Shown here piece after piece: positions 23,374 to 30,131 of a DNA stretch of 36,907 nt (its first letter is position 1; every line of letters begins with the position of its first letter). The notes below the pieces were generated by a model, which saw only the letters and a program-made list of their open reading frames with translations, was not told the origin of the DNA and ran no database searches. Source of the DNA: Actinomycetota bacterium (GTDB taxonomy: Bacteria > Actinomycetota > Actinomycetes > S36-B12 > GCA-2699445); assembly GCA_020438795.1 (NCBI GenBank), contig JAGQTY010000008.1:1-36907 (forward strand), read 5' to 3'. The position numbers and the translations under genes were made by a program.

Positions 23374-23826
23374 TCAGTCCGGCAGTGCCGACCGCAGCGC
23401 GGACACGGCGAAGCGGCGTACGTCCGGAGCAACCTCGAAGATCCCTGTGCCGATGAGTTCGGGGTCTGAGGAGCCGGAGTAGAAGACCCGTTGGGCGCCC
23501 ACACGCGCTGCCTGTGCCATCGCCCGGGCCGCGGCCTGCGTGATGATCTCGCGAACATGGTCGTCGAGGTATTCGTAGCCTCCCTGATCGCCGGTCGGCA
23601 GTCCCGCCGCCCTTGCCGGCGTGCGGCACTGCCACGGCCGGATGGCTGCGTTGCCGCCACCGGGCAGACACGACTGCGCGCCCTGCGCATGCCGGAGGTG
23701 CTCCAGATACTGTGATTCGTTGTCGTTGAAGATGAAGAAGGCATCGGCGTAGTCGGGGCTCTCCAGCATCCAGCGGAAGTCCCCGGGCTGATTCGGGCCG
23801 ATGAACCGGCTGGCGATCAGTTCCAT
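23374..23826 (-). CDS. Conserved hypothetical protein with GIPTG-like motif
   Basis: A 150-aa soluble protein. Segments are IASRFIGPNQPGDFRWMLESPDY, AFFIFNDNESQY, GGGNAAIRPWQC, RAAGLPTGDQGGY and a C-terminal RVFYSGSSDPELIGTGIFEVAP. The two Gly-rich loops and final beta/alpha segment suggest an alpha/beta nucleotide- or ADP-ribose-binding fold. Similar proteins occur scattered among bacteria and phages, but I know no assigned function. The ATG at 23826 follows TACGAT by 6 nt on the minus strand; the frame extends to 24420 upstream, but that would overlap the divergent PH-domain genes. Its promoter overlaps that of the gene at 23857. Confidence 0.65.
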   Translation of the reverse strand: MELIASRFIGPNQPGDFRWMLESPDYADAFFIFNDNESQYLEHLRHAQGAQSCLPGGGNAAIRPWQCRTPARAAGLPTGDQGGYEYLDDHVREIITQAAARAMAQAARVGAQRVFYSGSSDPELIGTGIFEVAPDVRRFAVSALRSALPD

Positions 23827-23832
23827 TCGTTG

Positions 23833-23838
23833 ATCGTA
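23833..23838 (-). promoter_or_regulatory. -10 box of a leaderless promoter (TACGAT, minus strand)
   Basis: On the minus strand TACGAT, 6 nt, then ATG at 23826. It lies only 12 bp from the plus-strand -10 box at 23845-23850. Confidence 0.45.
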
Positions 23839-23844
23839 CTGCGC

Positions 23845-23850
23845 GATACT
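23845..23850 (+). promoter_or_regulatory. -10 box of a leaderless promoter (GATACT)
   Basis: GATACT, 6 nt, then GTG at 23857. Its -35 position would fall on the start codon of the divergent gene. Confidence 0.45.
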
Positions 23851-23856
23851 GGAGCA

Positions 23857-24357
23857 GTGAGCCCATCGATCGACTCGTCCTTCCGGCCCCCCACCGAGGC
23901 GTGGCATCCGGTGTCGCCCAAGCTGACCACGGCCAGGCGACTGGTGCTGAGCATCACCCTGCTGCCGCTCACGGTGATCGGCGCGGTGGTCCTCGTCGTG
24001 GCCGGGCTTCCCATCTGGGCGCTCGTCGCTGTGGTGGCGGCGCTGGTCATCTTCGTCTGGGCGTGGTGGCTCATCGGACGCAGAGTCCGCTCCTTCGGAT
24101 ATGTGGAGCGCCAGGATGATCTGCTTGTCACCTCCGGCATCCTGTTCCGCCGTCTGGTCATCGTGCCCTACGGCCGGATGCAGCTCGTGGATCTGGTTGC
24201 CGGGCCGATCGATCGGTCCTTCGGGCTGGCCAGCGTGCAGCTGCACACCGCAGCCGCCACCACGGACGCAAAGATTCCGGGGCTGCCACCTGACGTGGCT
24301 GCCGGTCTGCGCGACCGGCTCGCGGCCCAGGGTGAGCACCGATCGGCGGGTCTGTGA
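23857..24357 (+). CDS. Bacterial PH-domain (bPH2, YdbS-like) membrane protein
   Basis: 166 aa from GTG 23857. After a short polar N-terminus (SIDSSFRPPTEAWHPVSP) there are two transmembrane helices (about 27-47 and 48-70), followed by a bPH2 (formerly DUF304) domain containing YVERQDDLLVTSGILFRRLVIVPYGRMQLVDL and RSFGLASVQLHTA. This is the YdbS arrangement. The next gene, a YdbT-like protein, overlaps by 4 nt (GTGA), so both are translated together. The cellular role of YdbS/YdbT pairs is poorly defined. Confidence 0.85.
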   Translation: MSPSIDSSFRPPTEAWHPVSPKLTTARRLVLSITLLPLTVIGAVVLVVAGLPIWALVAVVAALVIFVWAWWLIGRRVRSFGYVERQDDLLVTSGILFRRLVIVPYGRMQLVDLVAGPIDRSFGLASVQLHTAAATTDAKIPGLPPDVAAGLRDRLAAQGEHRSAGL

Positions 24358-25883
24358 CACTGTCACCGGGCGCCGCCCCGTCCGCCGGTGGCGCCACGCA
24401 GCCCCAGCATGTGCACCCACTCACGCCCTGGGTGCATGCGATGCAGGCGGCACCGGTGCTGCTCATCGCGGTCGTGGTCCCACTCGGCAATGCAGGTGAG
24501 TTCGGGGCCTGGATCATTCTGGTCGCTCTCGTCGCGGTACTGCTCCTGGTGGCGCTGATCGCGGGACTTGCCTATCTGTCCTGGACCAGGCTGACGTACT
24601 GGTTCGACGGTCAGGGTGATTTCCGGATCGACTCCGGGATCGTGACCCGCAGGGAACGGCGCCTGCAGTTGTCGCGACTGCAGGGTGTCGATGTCGTGCA
24701 GCCGTTGTTCGCCCGGCTCGTCGGCATGGCAGCACTGACCATCGAGGTCGCCGGTGCTGGGGACTCCCGGGCCTCGTTGCAGTACCTGAAGTACGAGCAG
24801 GCGCAAGCGCTGCGCAGCGAAGTGCTCGCCCGCGCCGCGGGGCTCACCCACGACGCAGGGGAGGCGCCCGAGGAGCCGCTCGTCCTGGTGCCACCCAGGG
24901 ACCTCGCCGTGTCCCTGCTGCTGCGGGGAACCACGGTGTTCCTGTTCCTGCTGACCATCGCACTGGTGATCCTGCTCAGCGTCACGGCAGGCTGGGCGGG
25001 GCTGTTCATGATCCTCACTGCCGGTGTGCCCATCATCATTGTGTTCACCGAATTCACGCAGTTCTTCAACTTCACCGTTGCCAAGTCTCCTGATGGACTG
25101 CGTACCAAGGCCGGGTTGTTCCAGGTGACCGCTCAGACCATTCCGCCGGGCCGGGTGCAGGCGGTGGAATTCGTGCAGTCCTGGCTGTGGCGACGCCGCG
25201 GCTGGGTGCGTGTCCGGATCAATGTGGCCGGACTCTCGACAACCGATGACAACGGCCAGAACCAGTCACAGATGTCGACCGTGCTGCTGCCCGTGGCCCC
25301 CTACCCGGTGGCCCGCCAGATCGTGAATTACGTCCTGCCCGACATGGATCTGCTCGACATCGAGATGAAGGCTGCACCGCCGCGAGCCCACAGGCGCGCC
25401 TGGATCCAGTTCAGGAATCTCAGCGTCGGCTGGAACGATCGCGTGTTCGTGACCGAGCGCGGCAAGTATGTCAACCGCATCGCGGTAGTGCCGCACGCCC
25501 GCACGCAGAGCGTGCGTGTCACGCAGGGGCCGTGGGAACGAAGTCTCGGTCTTGCGTCGATGCACGTCGACAGTCCGCCCGGGCCCGTGACCGTCGTGGC
25601 CCTCTACCGGGAGGTTGCTGAAGCCCAGCGCCTGGCACAGGAGCAGAACGACCGTGCGCAAGCGGCGCTGCGTGCCGATCCGTCGACCCACTGGATGACC
25701 CAGACCGGTGCGGGCGACTCCGATGAGCAGTCGGTGGCTGACTTCGCCCCTCCCACGGGTCTGCCCAGCGAGGGCCCCCCGCCGCCGGTTGAGCAAGAGG
25801 GCAGGCCTGCAGCCCCTTCGAGCAACGATGGCACTCCCGCGGGCCAGTCGCCGCCAGCGCCCGACGACCTGCGGGATTCATGA
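24354..25883 (+). CDS. Multi-bPH2 (YdbT-like) membrane protein
   Basis: A 509-aa partner of the preceding gene, with a GTG start overlapping its stop. It has two N-terminal helices (about 38-58 and 62-84), a bPH2 domain (FRIDSGIVTRRERRLQLSRLQGVDVVQPLF), two further helices near residues 185-235, a second bPH2 (DGLRTKAGLFQVTAQTIPPGRVQAVEFVQ) and a third (DRVFVTERGKYVNRIAVVPHARTQSVRV). The C-terminal ~85 residues are a Pro/Gly-rich hydrophilic tail. The triple bPH2 layout with intervening membrane pairs is that of YdbT. The MFS gene begins 40 nt downstream, possibly in the same transcript. Confidence 0.87.
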   Translation: MTLSPGAAPSAGGATQPQHVHPLTPWVHAMQAAPVLLIAVVVPLGNAGEFGAWIILVALVAVLLLVALIAGLAYLSWTRLTYWFDGQGDFRIDSGIVTRRERRLQLSRLQGVDVVQPLFARLVGMAALTIEVAGAGDSRASLQYLKYEQAQALRSEVLARAAGLTHDAGEAPEEPLVLVPPRDLAVSLLLRGTTVFLFLLTIALVILLSVTAGWAGLFMILTAGVPIIIVFTEFTQFFNFTVAKSPDGLRTKAGLFQVTAQTIPPGRVQAVEFVQSWLWRRRGWVRVRINVAGLSTTDDNGQNQSQMSTVLLPVAPYPVARQIVNYVLPDMDLLDIEMKAAPPRAHRRAWIQFRNLSVGWNDRVFVTERGKYVNRIAVVPHARTQSVRVTQGPWERSLGLASMHVDSPPGPVTVVALYREVAEAQRLAQEQNDRAQAALRADPSTHWMTQTGAGDSDEQSVADFAPPTGLPSEGPPPPVEQEGRPAAPSSNDGTPAGQSPPAPDDLRDS

Positions 25884-25923
25884 GAGTGGCACCGCCCCGA
25901 CTCGTTGCCGGGGCTGCTCAACC

Positions 25924-27399
25924 GTGACCGAGCACGGCACTATCGCATTCAGCAGTCGTACCGGTCGGTTGCTTCTGACGGTCACGATCCTTGCCAGCGG
26001 TATGGGCTTTCTCGATTCGACCGTCGTGAATGTGGCCCTGCCGAAGATCGAGTCGGAACTCGGCGGGGGGCTGGCGACCATCCAATGGGTCCTGGACTCC
26101 TATGCCCTGACATTGGGTGCCCTGGTGCTCGTCGGCGGCGCGCTGGGGGATGCCCTGGGGCGCAAGCGTGTGTTCCTTTGGGGGGTCTCCGGGTTCGCGG
26201 CGACCTCGGTGCTGTGCGGGATCGCACCGACCGCTGGCACGCTCATCGCAGCCCGGGCGCTGCAGGGGGTGGCTGCAGCCATGATGATCCCGGGCAGCCT
26301 GGCCCTCATATCCGCGCTCTTCCGCTCGGAGGACCGTGGTCGCGCCATCGGCGCGTGGTCCGGACTGGCGGGACTGGTCACTGTGCTGGGTCCAGTCATC
26401 GGGGGACTGCTCGTCGACTCGGGGGAGGGTGGCTGGCGCTGGGCGTTCCTGATCAACCTGCCGATCGCTGTGCTGGTCCTCCTGCTCGCGCGCACGATAC
26501 CCACTCCTGACAAACCCGAGCTGCGCCTGCGCACACTGCGCCGTGTCGATTTCACGGGCGCCGTCCTGACGACGCTCGCGCTGCTGCTGATCGTCACGCC
26601 GCTGATCGAGTACCAGCGCCTACCACTGGCTCTGGTACTGATACTGGTCATGGCTGGGCTCGTCGTCTTCCTGGTCTTCTGGGTCGTCGAGGCCAGGCGC
26701 GAGCGCGGTGGCACGATTGCGCCGATGATGCCGCCCTCGCTCTGGCGCATCCGGTCCTTCAGCATGGCCAACATCATCACACTGTTCGTCTACGGGGCGC
26801 TTGGGGCAGTGCTGCTGCTGTTTGTCATCGGGTTCCAGATCGGGCTCGGCTGGTCAGCCCTGGCCGCCGGTGCTGCGGGCCTGCCGATCACGTTGATCCT
26901 GGCCGCCTTCTCGGCGCGGGTCGGTGCCCTCCTGCCGCGAGTCGGGTCACGGAACCTGCTCACGCTGGGAGCCGGTCTGGTGGGGCTGGGAGCCTTCGTG
27001 CTCGCCTGGGTGCCCAGCGGTGCCTCCTACTGGCTCAACGTACTGCCCGGCATCCTGGTTTTCGGCGCGGGGCTGGTCTTCATGGTCGCTCCCATCACCA
27101 CCACCGCCCTGGGAGACATCCCCGTGAAATCGTCCGGGATCGGGTCCGGCGTCAACAACTCAGTGGCCCGGATCGCCGGCCTGATCGCCGTGGCGCTCGT
27201 CCCACTGACGGCAGGCCTCACCCATGTCGATGCGAATGCGGGTGCGGCCGTGCTGCCCGGATACCGCCGCGGCATGCTCATCTGTGCCGTACTGATGTGG
27301 GTGGGTGGGTTGTTGTCATGGTTCGGCTTCGATGCCGCGGTGGGTCGCGTGGGCGAGGGCGATCAGGAGCCATCGCCCGACGTGGAGCCGGGCCGCTGA
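25924..27399 (+). CDS. DHA2-family (EmrB/QacA-like) MFS exporter
   Basis: 491 aa with about 14 transmembrane helices. Residues 20-35 read GMGFLDSTVVNVALPKI, the N-terminal signature of DHA2 drug:H+ antiporters, with the membrane-embedded Asp. The conserved loop GGALGDALGRKRVF follows helix 2, and the family motif with IPGSLALISALF and GWRWAFLINLPI is present. It likely expels a toxic or metabolic compound using the proton gradient; the substrate is not predictable. The start is GTG 25924, because the frame upstream runs inside the YdbT gene. No TetR or MarR regulator is adjacent. A terminator-like stem overlaps its stop. Confidence 0.9.
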   Translation: MTEHGTIAFSSRTGRLLLTVTILASGMGFLDSTVVNVALPKIESELGGGLATIQWVLDSYALTLGALVLVGGALGDALGRKRVFLWGVSGFAATSVLCGIAPTAGTLIAARALQGVAAAMMIPGSLALISALFRSEDRGRAIGAWSGLAGLVTVLGPVIGGLLVDSGEGGWRWAFLINLPIAVLVLLLARTIPTPDKPELRLRTLRRVDFTGAVLTTLALLLIVTPLIEYQRLPLALVLILVMAGLVVFLVFWVVEARRERGGTIAPMMPPSLWRIRSFSMANIITLFVYGALGAVLLLFVIGFQIGLGWSALAAGAAGLPITLILAAFSARVGALLPRVGSRNLLTLGAGLVGLGAFVLAWVPSGASYWLNVLPGILVFGAGLVFMVAPITTTALGDIPVKSSGIGSGVNNSVARIAGLIAVALVPLTAGLTHVDANAGAAVLPGYRRGMLICAVLMWVGGLLSWFGFDAAVGRVGEGDQEPSPDVEPGR

Positions 27400-27423
27400 G
27401 TTCTTCGGTCACTGGCGGCCCGG
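27388..27423. terminator. Hairpin between convergent MFS and nucleotidyltransferase genes
   Basis: CCGGGCCGC (27388-27396) pairs perfectly with GCGGCCCGG (27415-27423) around an 18-nt loop that contains the MFS stop codon. No T-run follows. Confidence 0.5.
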
Positions 27424-27431
27424 GCCCGGGA

Positions 27432-28055
27432 TCAGCCCTCGGCCACGGTTGCGCGCAACCGGTCCAGATCCTTGGGCCGGTCGATGTCGCTCAGCATGTG
27501 GTCGGGGAGGGGAACCCACTTGGGTCGGACGAGGTCGAGCAGCGCCCGCAGTGGCAGGTCCCTACCGCTTCCCAGCACGACCCCGGCCCGGCGCAGCACG
27601 TGAGCTGGAAACACTGCGCACAACGGCTGCGGCTTCCCGCGTGGATCAGTCGCGACCAATGCGCCCGGAGCCTCCGGATCGAATCGTGAGGCGAGCTGCA
27701 AAGCGCCGGGAACGACGTTCGGCATGTCACCACCAACCACAACCACTCCTGGGGTCCGGATGTGGTCCGCGGCCGCGAGGAGCCCCGCGAGCGGGCCGCC
27801 ATGGCTCGGACTCTCAGCCACCACGATGGCGCCCTTGAGGTCCATCGCCTGCGCCTCGAACGATGAACCGGCGATGACAGTCGGGAACCCCTGCGGAATC
27901 GCCGCCAGCACCAGGGTGAGCAGTGGCTTGCCAGCAACATCGGTCATGAGCTTGTTGGCTCCGAAGCGGGACGATCGGCCCCCTGCGAGGACGACGAAGG
28001 TCAGAGTCTGCCTGTGATCCTCCAATGGGCGACTCGGCCCCGTTTCGGAGTGCAT
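27432..28055 (-). CDS. mobA: Molybdenum-cofactor nucleotidyltransferase (MobA/MocA-like)
   Basis: A 207-aa NTP_transf_3 protein. The nucleotide-binding loop is LAGGRSSRFGANKLM (residues ~23-37), with VVGGDMPNV as the metal-binding Asp segment and a C-terminal part with DLPLRALLDL and DIDRPKDLDRL, typical of MobA (molybdopterin guanylyltransferase). The first loop reads NKL, closer to MocA-type cytidylyltransferases, than to the DK of MobA, so GTP versus CTP is uncertain. Xanthine-dehydrogenase-family enzymes often use the cytosine form. ATG 28055 is the first plausible start; the longer frame overlaps the divergent modA gene. Its position beside modA and the Mo-hydroxylase operon supports a cofactor role. 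Confidence 0.85.
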   Translation of the reverse strand: MHSETGPSRPLEDHRQTLTFVVLAGGRSSRFGANKLMTDVAGKPLLTLVLAAIPQGFPTVIAGSSFEAQAMDLKGAIVVAESPSHGGPLAGLLAAADHIRTPGVVVVGGDMPNVVPGALQLASRFDPEAPGALVATDPRGKPQPLCAVFPAHVLRRAGVVLGSGRDLPLRALLDLVRPKWVPLPDHMLSDIDRPKDLDRLRATVAEG

Positions 28056-28161
28056 GATCGATCGTATCCCGGCGGCAGGGTATGGCCCGGGCCACTCGGT
28101 CATCGGGGCCACTCTGGCAAACCGCCCACCTGCGAGCTGCCCTTCGGTGACAATAGGGGAC

Positions 28162-28884
28162 ATGCTCATCCGGCTGGGCGTCGCGACTGCTGCCGCGCTG
28201 CTGCTCGCTTCCTGTGGACCGGTGTCGGCACCGGTGTCCGTGCTCTCCCCGGATGCGGCCGAGAGCGCCCTGACGGCTATCGCGGAACTCAGCCCGGACC
28301 GGGTGCGCGTCACCGCCGGTGGCACCAACGGGCTGGTTCGGCAGGCCACAGGCGGAGCGCCCGCAGATGTCATGGTCACCTCGGACAAGGACGCCATGAA
28401 GGCGGCGCAGGAGGCCGGCATCATTAACGGGGAGCCGGTGACCATCGGCCGCTCGCGTCTCACGATGGTCGTGCCGGAGGAGCTCGCCGGATCCATCCGG
28501 AAGCTGAAACAGCTGGAGAGCAGCGACTACGCGCTCGTGCTGTGTGCCGAACCGCTGCCCTGCGGGCGAGCCGCCCGTCGTGCGTTCGATCTCGCGGGCG
28601 TGCAGCCGGTGGTCGACTCGTACCAGTCGAACTCGGCGCAGGTGCTGGCCGCTGTCTCCGAGGGCGAGGCCGACGCCACCTTCGTGTGGGAGGTGGAAGC
28701 ACACGATGAACCGGGACTGATCGCAGCGAAGGTCAAGGGCGGGCGGATGCCGAGCACGAGGTTCCAGGCGGCCGCGCTGAGCGGGACGGCGAACCCGGAG
28801 GCCGCAGAGCGGTTCCTGCAGATACTGGCTTCGGAGGAGGGGCAGGCCGTTCTCGCGAAGCATGGCTTCCGGCCCGTTGGCTAA
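28162..28884 (+). CDS. modA: ModA-like molybdate-binding lipoprotein
   Basis: A 240-aa substrate-binding protein. The signal peptide ends in lipobox LASC (Cys19), followed by SALTAIAELSPD, GGTNGLVRQATGGAPADVMVTSD and TIGRSRLTMVVPEEL. The Ser/Thr-Gly loop, the PADV(M) segment and the R(N/S)RL motif are characteristic of ModA. Near the C-terminus, ANPEAAERFLQILASEEGQAVLAKHGF is the usual helical end. It should capture molybdate (or tungstate) for an ABC importer, but modB and modC are not in the window. It diverges from the nucleotidyltransferase with 106 bp between starts and is followed by a strong terminator. The upstream in-frame extension is not used. Confidence 0.87.
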   Translation: MLIRLGVATAAALLLASCGPVSAPVSVLSPDAAESALTAIAELSPDRVRVTAGGTNGLVRQATGGAPADVMVTSDKDAMKAAQEAGIINGEPVTIGRSRLTMVVPEELAGSIRKLKQLESSDYALVLCAEPLPCGRAARRAFDLAGVQPVVDSYQSNSAQVLAAVSEGEADATFVWEVEAHDEPGLIAAKVKGGRMPSTRFQAAALSGTANPEAAERFLQILASEEGQAVLAKHGFRPVG

Positions 28885-28914
28885 GGCGACGCCTGTGACG
28901 ATCCGACGCGAAAC

Positions 28915-28946
28915 AGCAGCGGCCCCGGACGTATGGGGCCGCTGCT
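28915..28946. terminator. Strong 12-bp terminator hairpin
   Basis: AGCAGCGGCCCC (28915-28926) pairs perfectly with GGGGCCGCTGCT (28935-28946) around the 8-nt loop. It lies between convergent modA and the ABM-domain gene and could end both transcripts. Confidence 0.75.
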
Positions 28947-28984
28947 CGTCATTGGTTCATGGCTGCAAGCGGGTGCCGCTCACA

Positions 28985-30001
28985 TCAGGCCCCCCAGGGT
29001 GTCAGACCAGGAAAGGCGGCGAAGAAGCCGATTTCGATGGCGAACACTCCCACAACCACGAGTGCCCCGATGACAGACACGCGCAGAGACCTTCCTCTGA
29101 CCGGGTCGATCCAGCGGTCGAACAGCCGTGACACTGGGGGCATCCACAGCACCGTGACGAAGCTGGTCGCTATGAGCATGCCGACGACGCTGATAACACC
29201 GGGGGGCAGGCTCAGGTCTTGCAACACAGGGTTCAGGAATCGAAGGATGGGCGTCACCGTGGGGAACAGCACCATCACGACCAGGAGGATGATCTTCCAT
29301 GCTGGGGACGATTCAGCCCTCCCGCCCACTACGCGCACTACCGCGCCGAATGGCGAGCGACCGGTGACGGTCGTGAAATCGTCGGTCAGATAGGACCGCA
29401 GTCTGGGCAGCAGATTCGCCCGTTCGTCGGAATTCAGCCAACTGCTGAGATGCTGCTCATCTTCATAGACGAGCACCGACAGCCACTGAGTCGGATCTAT
29501 CGGCGACTGGATCAGTGTCCCACCGAGGAATCCTTGGAATTCGTGGCAGGCCGCTATGACCACGCGGCTCATGTAGTCGACGAACGGCCCCACGTGGTTC
29601 TTGGCGACCGAGTTGGTGAAGACCGCCACCCCTGCCGGTGGGGTGTGGTCCTCCTCGATCAGGATGGGCGGCCTCGGCATCGCCATGCCGCTGCTCGCGA
29701 GTTCCTCACGGATGTCCTCGAGTTCTCGGGATGTCTCCCAATGCCTGGCCGCGGTGGCACTTTCGAAGCCCACTACCAGTGCCCAGGCAAGCAGGGGGTT
29801 GTCGTAGGTCGACAGGTTCACGTCGAGACAGCCAGGGAACTGTGCGGCAGTACCGTCGAGTCGTTGGCTGAGTCTGGCGGCCTTCTCCTTGCGGCCGGCC
29901 AGTCTTTCATCGAACAGTTGCGCGGACCCGTTGCGTCGCATCCGTGCTATCTCGTCCTCGGACGCCGGGTTGATCAGGAGTACTACTTTCACATCTGGCA
30001 T
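28985..30001 (-). CDS. Membrane-anchored ABM-superfamily protein (COG3224-like)
   Basis: 338 aa from ATG 30001, which has a gaggtgagag ribosome binding site; a GTG three codons upstream is less likely. Residues ~1-110 and ~120-215 are two ferredoxin-like ABM (antibiotic-biosynthesis-monooxygenase) domains, the second with FVDYMSRVVIAACHEFQGFLGGTLIQ and LVYEDEQHLSSWL. Three C-terminal helices (about 238-258, 272-295, 312-335) anchor it in the membrane. This matches COG3224. Such proteins bind or oxidise small aromatic or heme-like compounds in some relatives, but no catalytic residues can be assigned here. It is transcribed away from the Mo-hydroxylase operon from a promoter with a consensus TTGACA. 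Confidence 0.78.
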   Translation of the reverse strand: MPDVKVVLLINPASEDEIARMRRNGSAQLFDERLAGRKEKAARLSQRLDGTAAQFPGCLDVNLSTYDNPLLAWALVVGFESATAARHWETSRELEDIREELASSGMAMPRPPILIEEDHTPPAGVAVFTNSVAKNHVGPFVDYMSRVVIAACHEFQGFLGGTLIQSPIDPTQWLSVLVYEDEQHLSSWLNSDERANLLPRLRSYLTDDFTTVTGRSPFGAVVRVVGGRAESSPAWKIILLVVMVLFPTVTPILRFLNPVLQDLSLPPGVISVVGMLIATSFVTVLWMPPVSRLFDRWIDPVRGRSLRVSVIGALVVVGVFAIEIGFFAAFPGLTPWGA

Positions 30002-30017
30002 TGCTCTCACCTCGCAT

Positions 30018-30045
30018 CAGGTATGCCTGTTCTGGTGGCTGTCAA
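30018..30045 (-). promoter_or_regulatory. Promoter of the ABM-domain gene (TTGACA / TACCTG)
   Basis: On the minus strand: a perfect -35 TTGACA (30045-30040), 16-bp spacer, -10 TACCTG (30023-30018), then a short leader with ribosome binding site before ATG 30001. Confidence 0.5.
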
Positions 30046-30070
30046 CCACTTCCGCACAGACCTGCGGGAG

Positions 30071-30082
30071 TGAATCGATTCA
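30071..30082. promoter_or_regulatory. Candidate LacI-family operator (TGAATCGATTCA)
   Basis: A perfect 12-bp palindrome with central CG, the pattern of LacI/GalR-family operators. It lies between the divergent promoters of the ABM gene and the Mo-hydroxylase operon, whose last gene encodes a LacI-type regulator. It is 49 nt upstream of the ATG at 30132. Confidence 0.5.
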
Positions 30083-30117
30083 GCAGGTTGGTCAGTACAA
30101 CCCGCGCTACATCTCGG

Positions 30118-30123
30118 TATAGT
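30118..30123 (+). promoter_or_regulatory. -10 box of the Mo-hydroxylase operon (TATAGT)
   Basis: TATAGT lies 8 nt before ATG 30132, near-leaderless. A clear -35 is not visible, which would fit a regulated promoter. Confidence 0.5.
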
Positions 30124-30131
30124 CGTGGGCC

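Noticed and set aside
25708..25923. N-terminal extension of the MFS protein
   Set aside because: The frame is open because of the overlapping YdbT-like gene; the extension is Arg/Pro-rich with no membrane segment, and the GTG at 25924 gives the normal DHA2 N-terminus.
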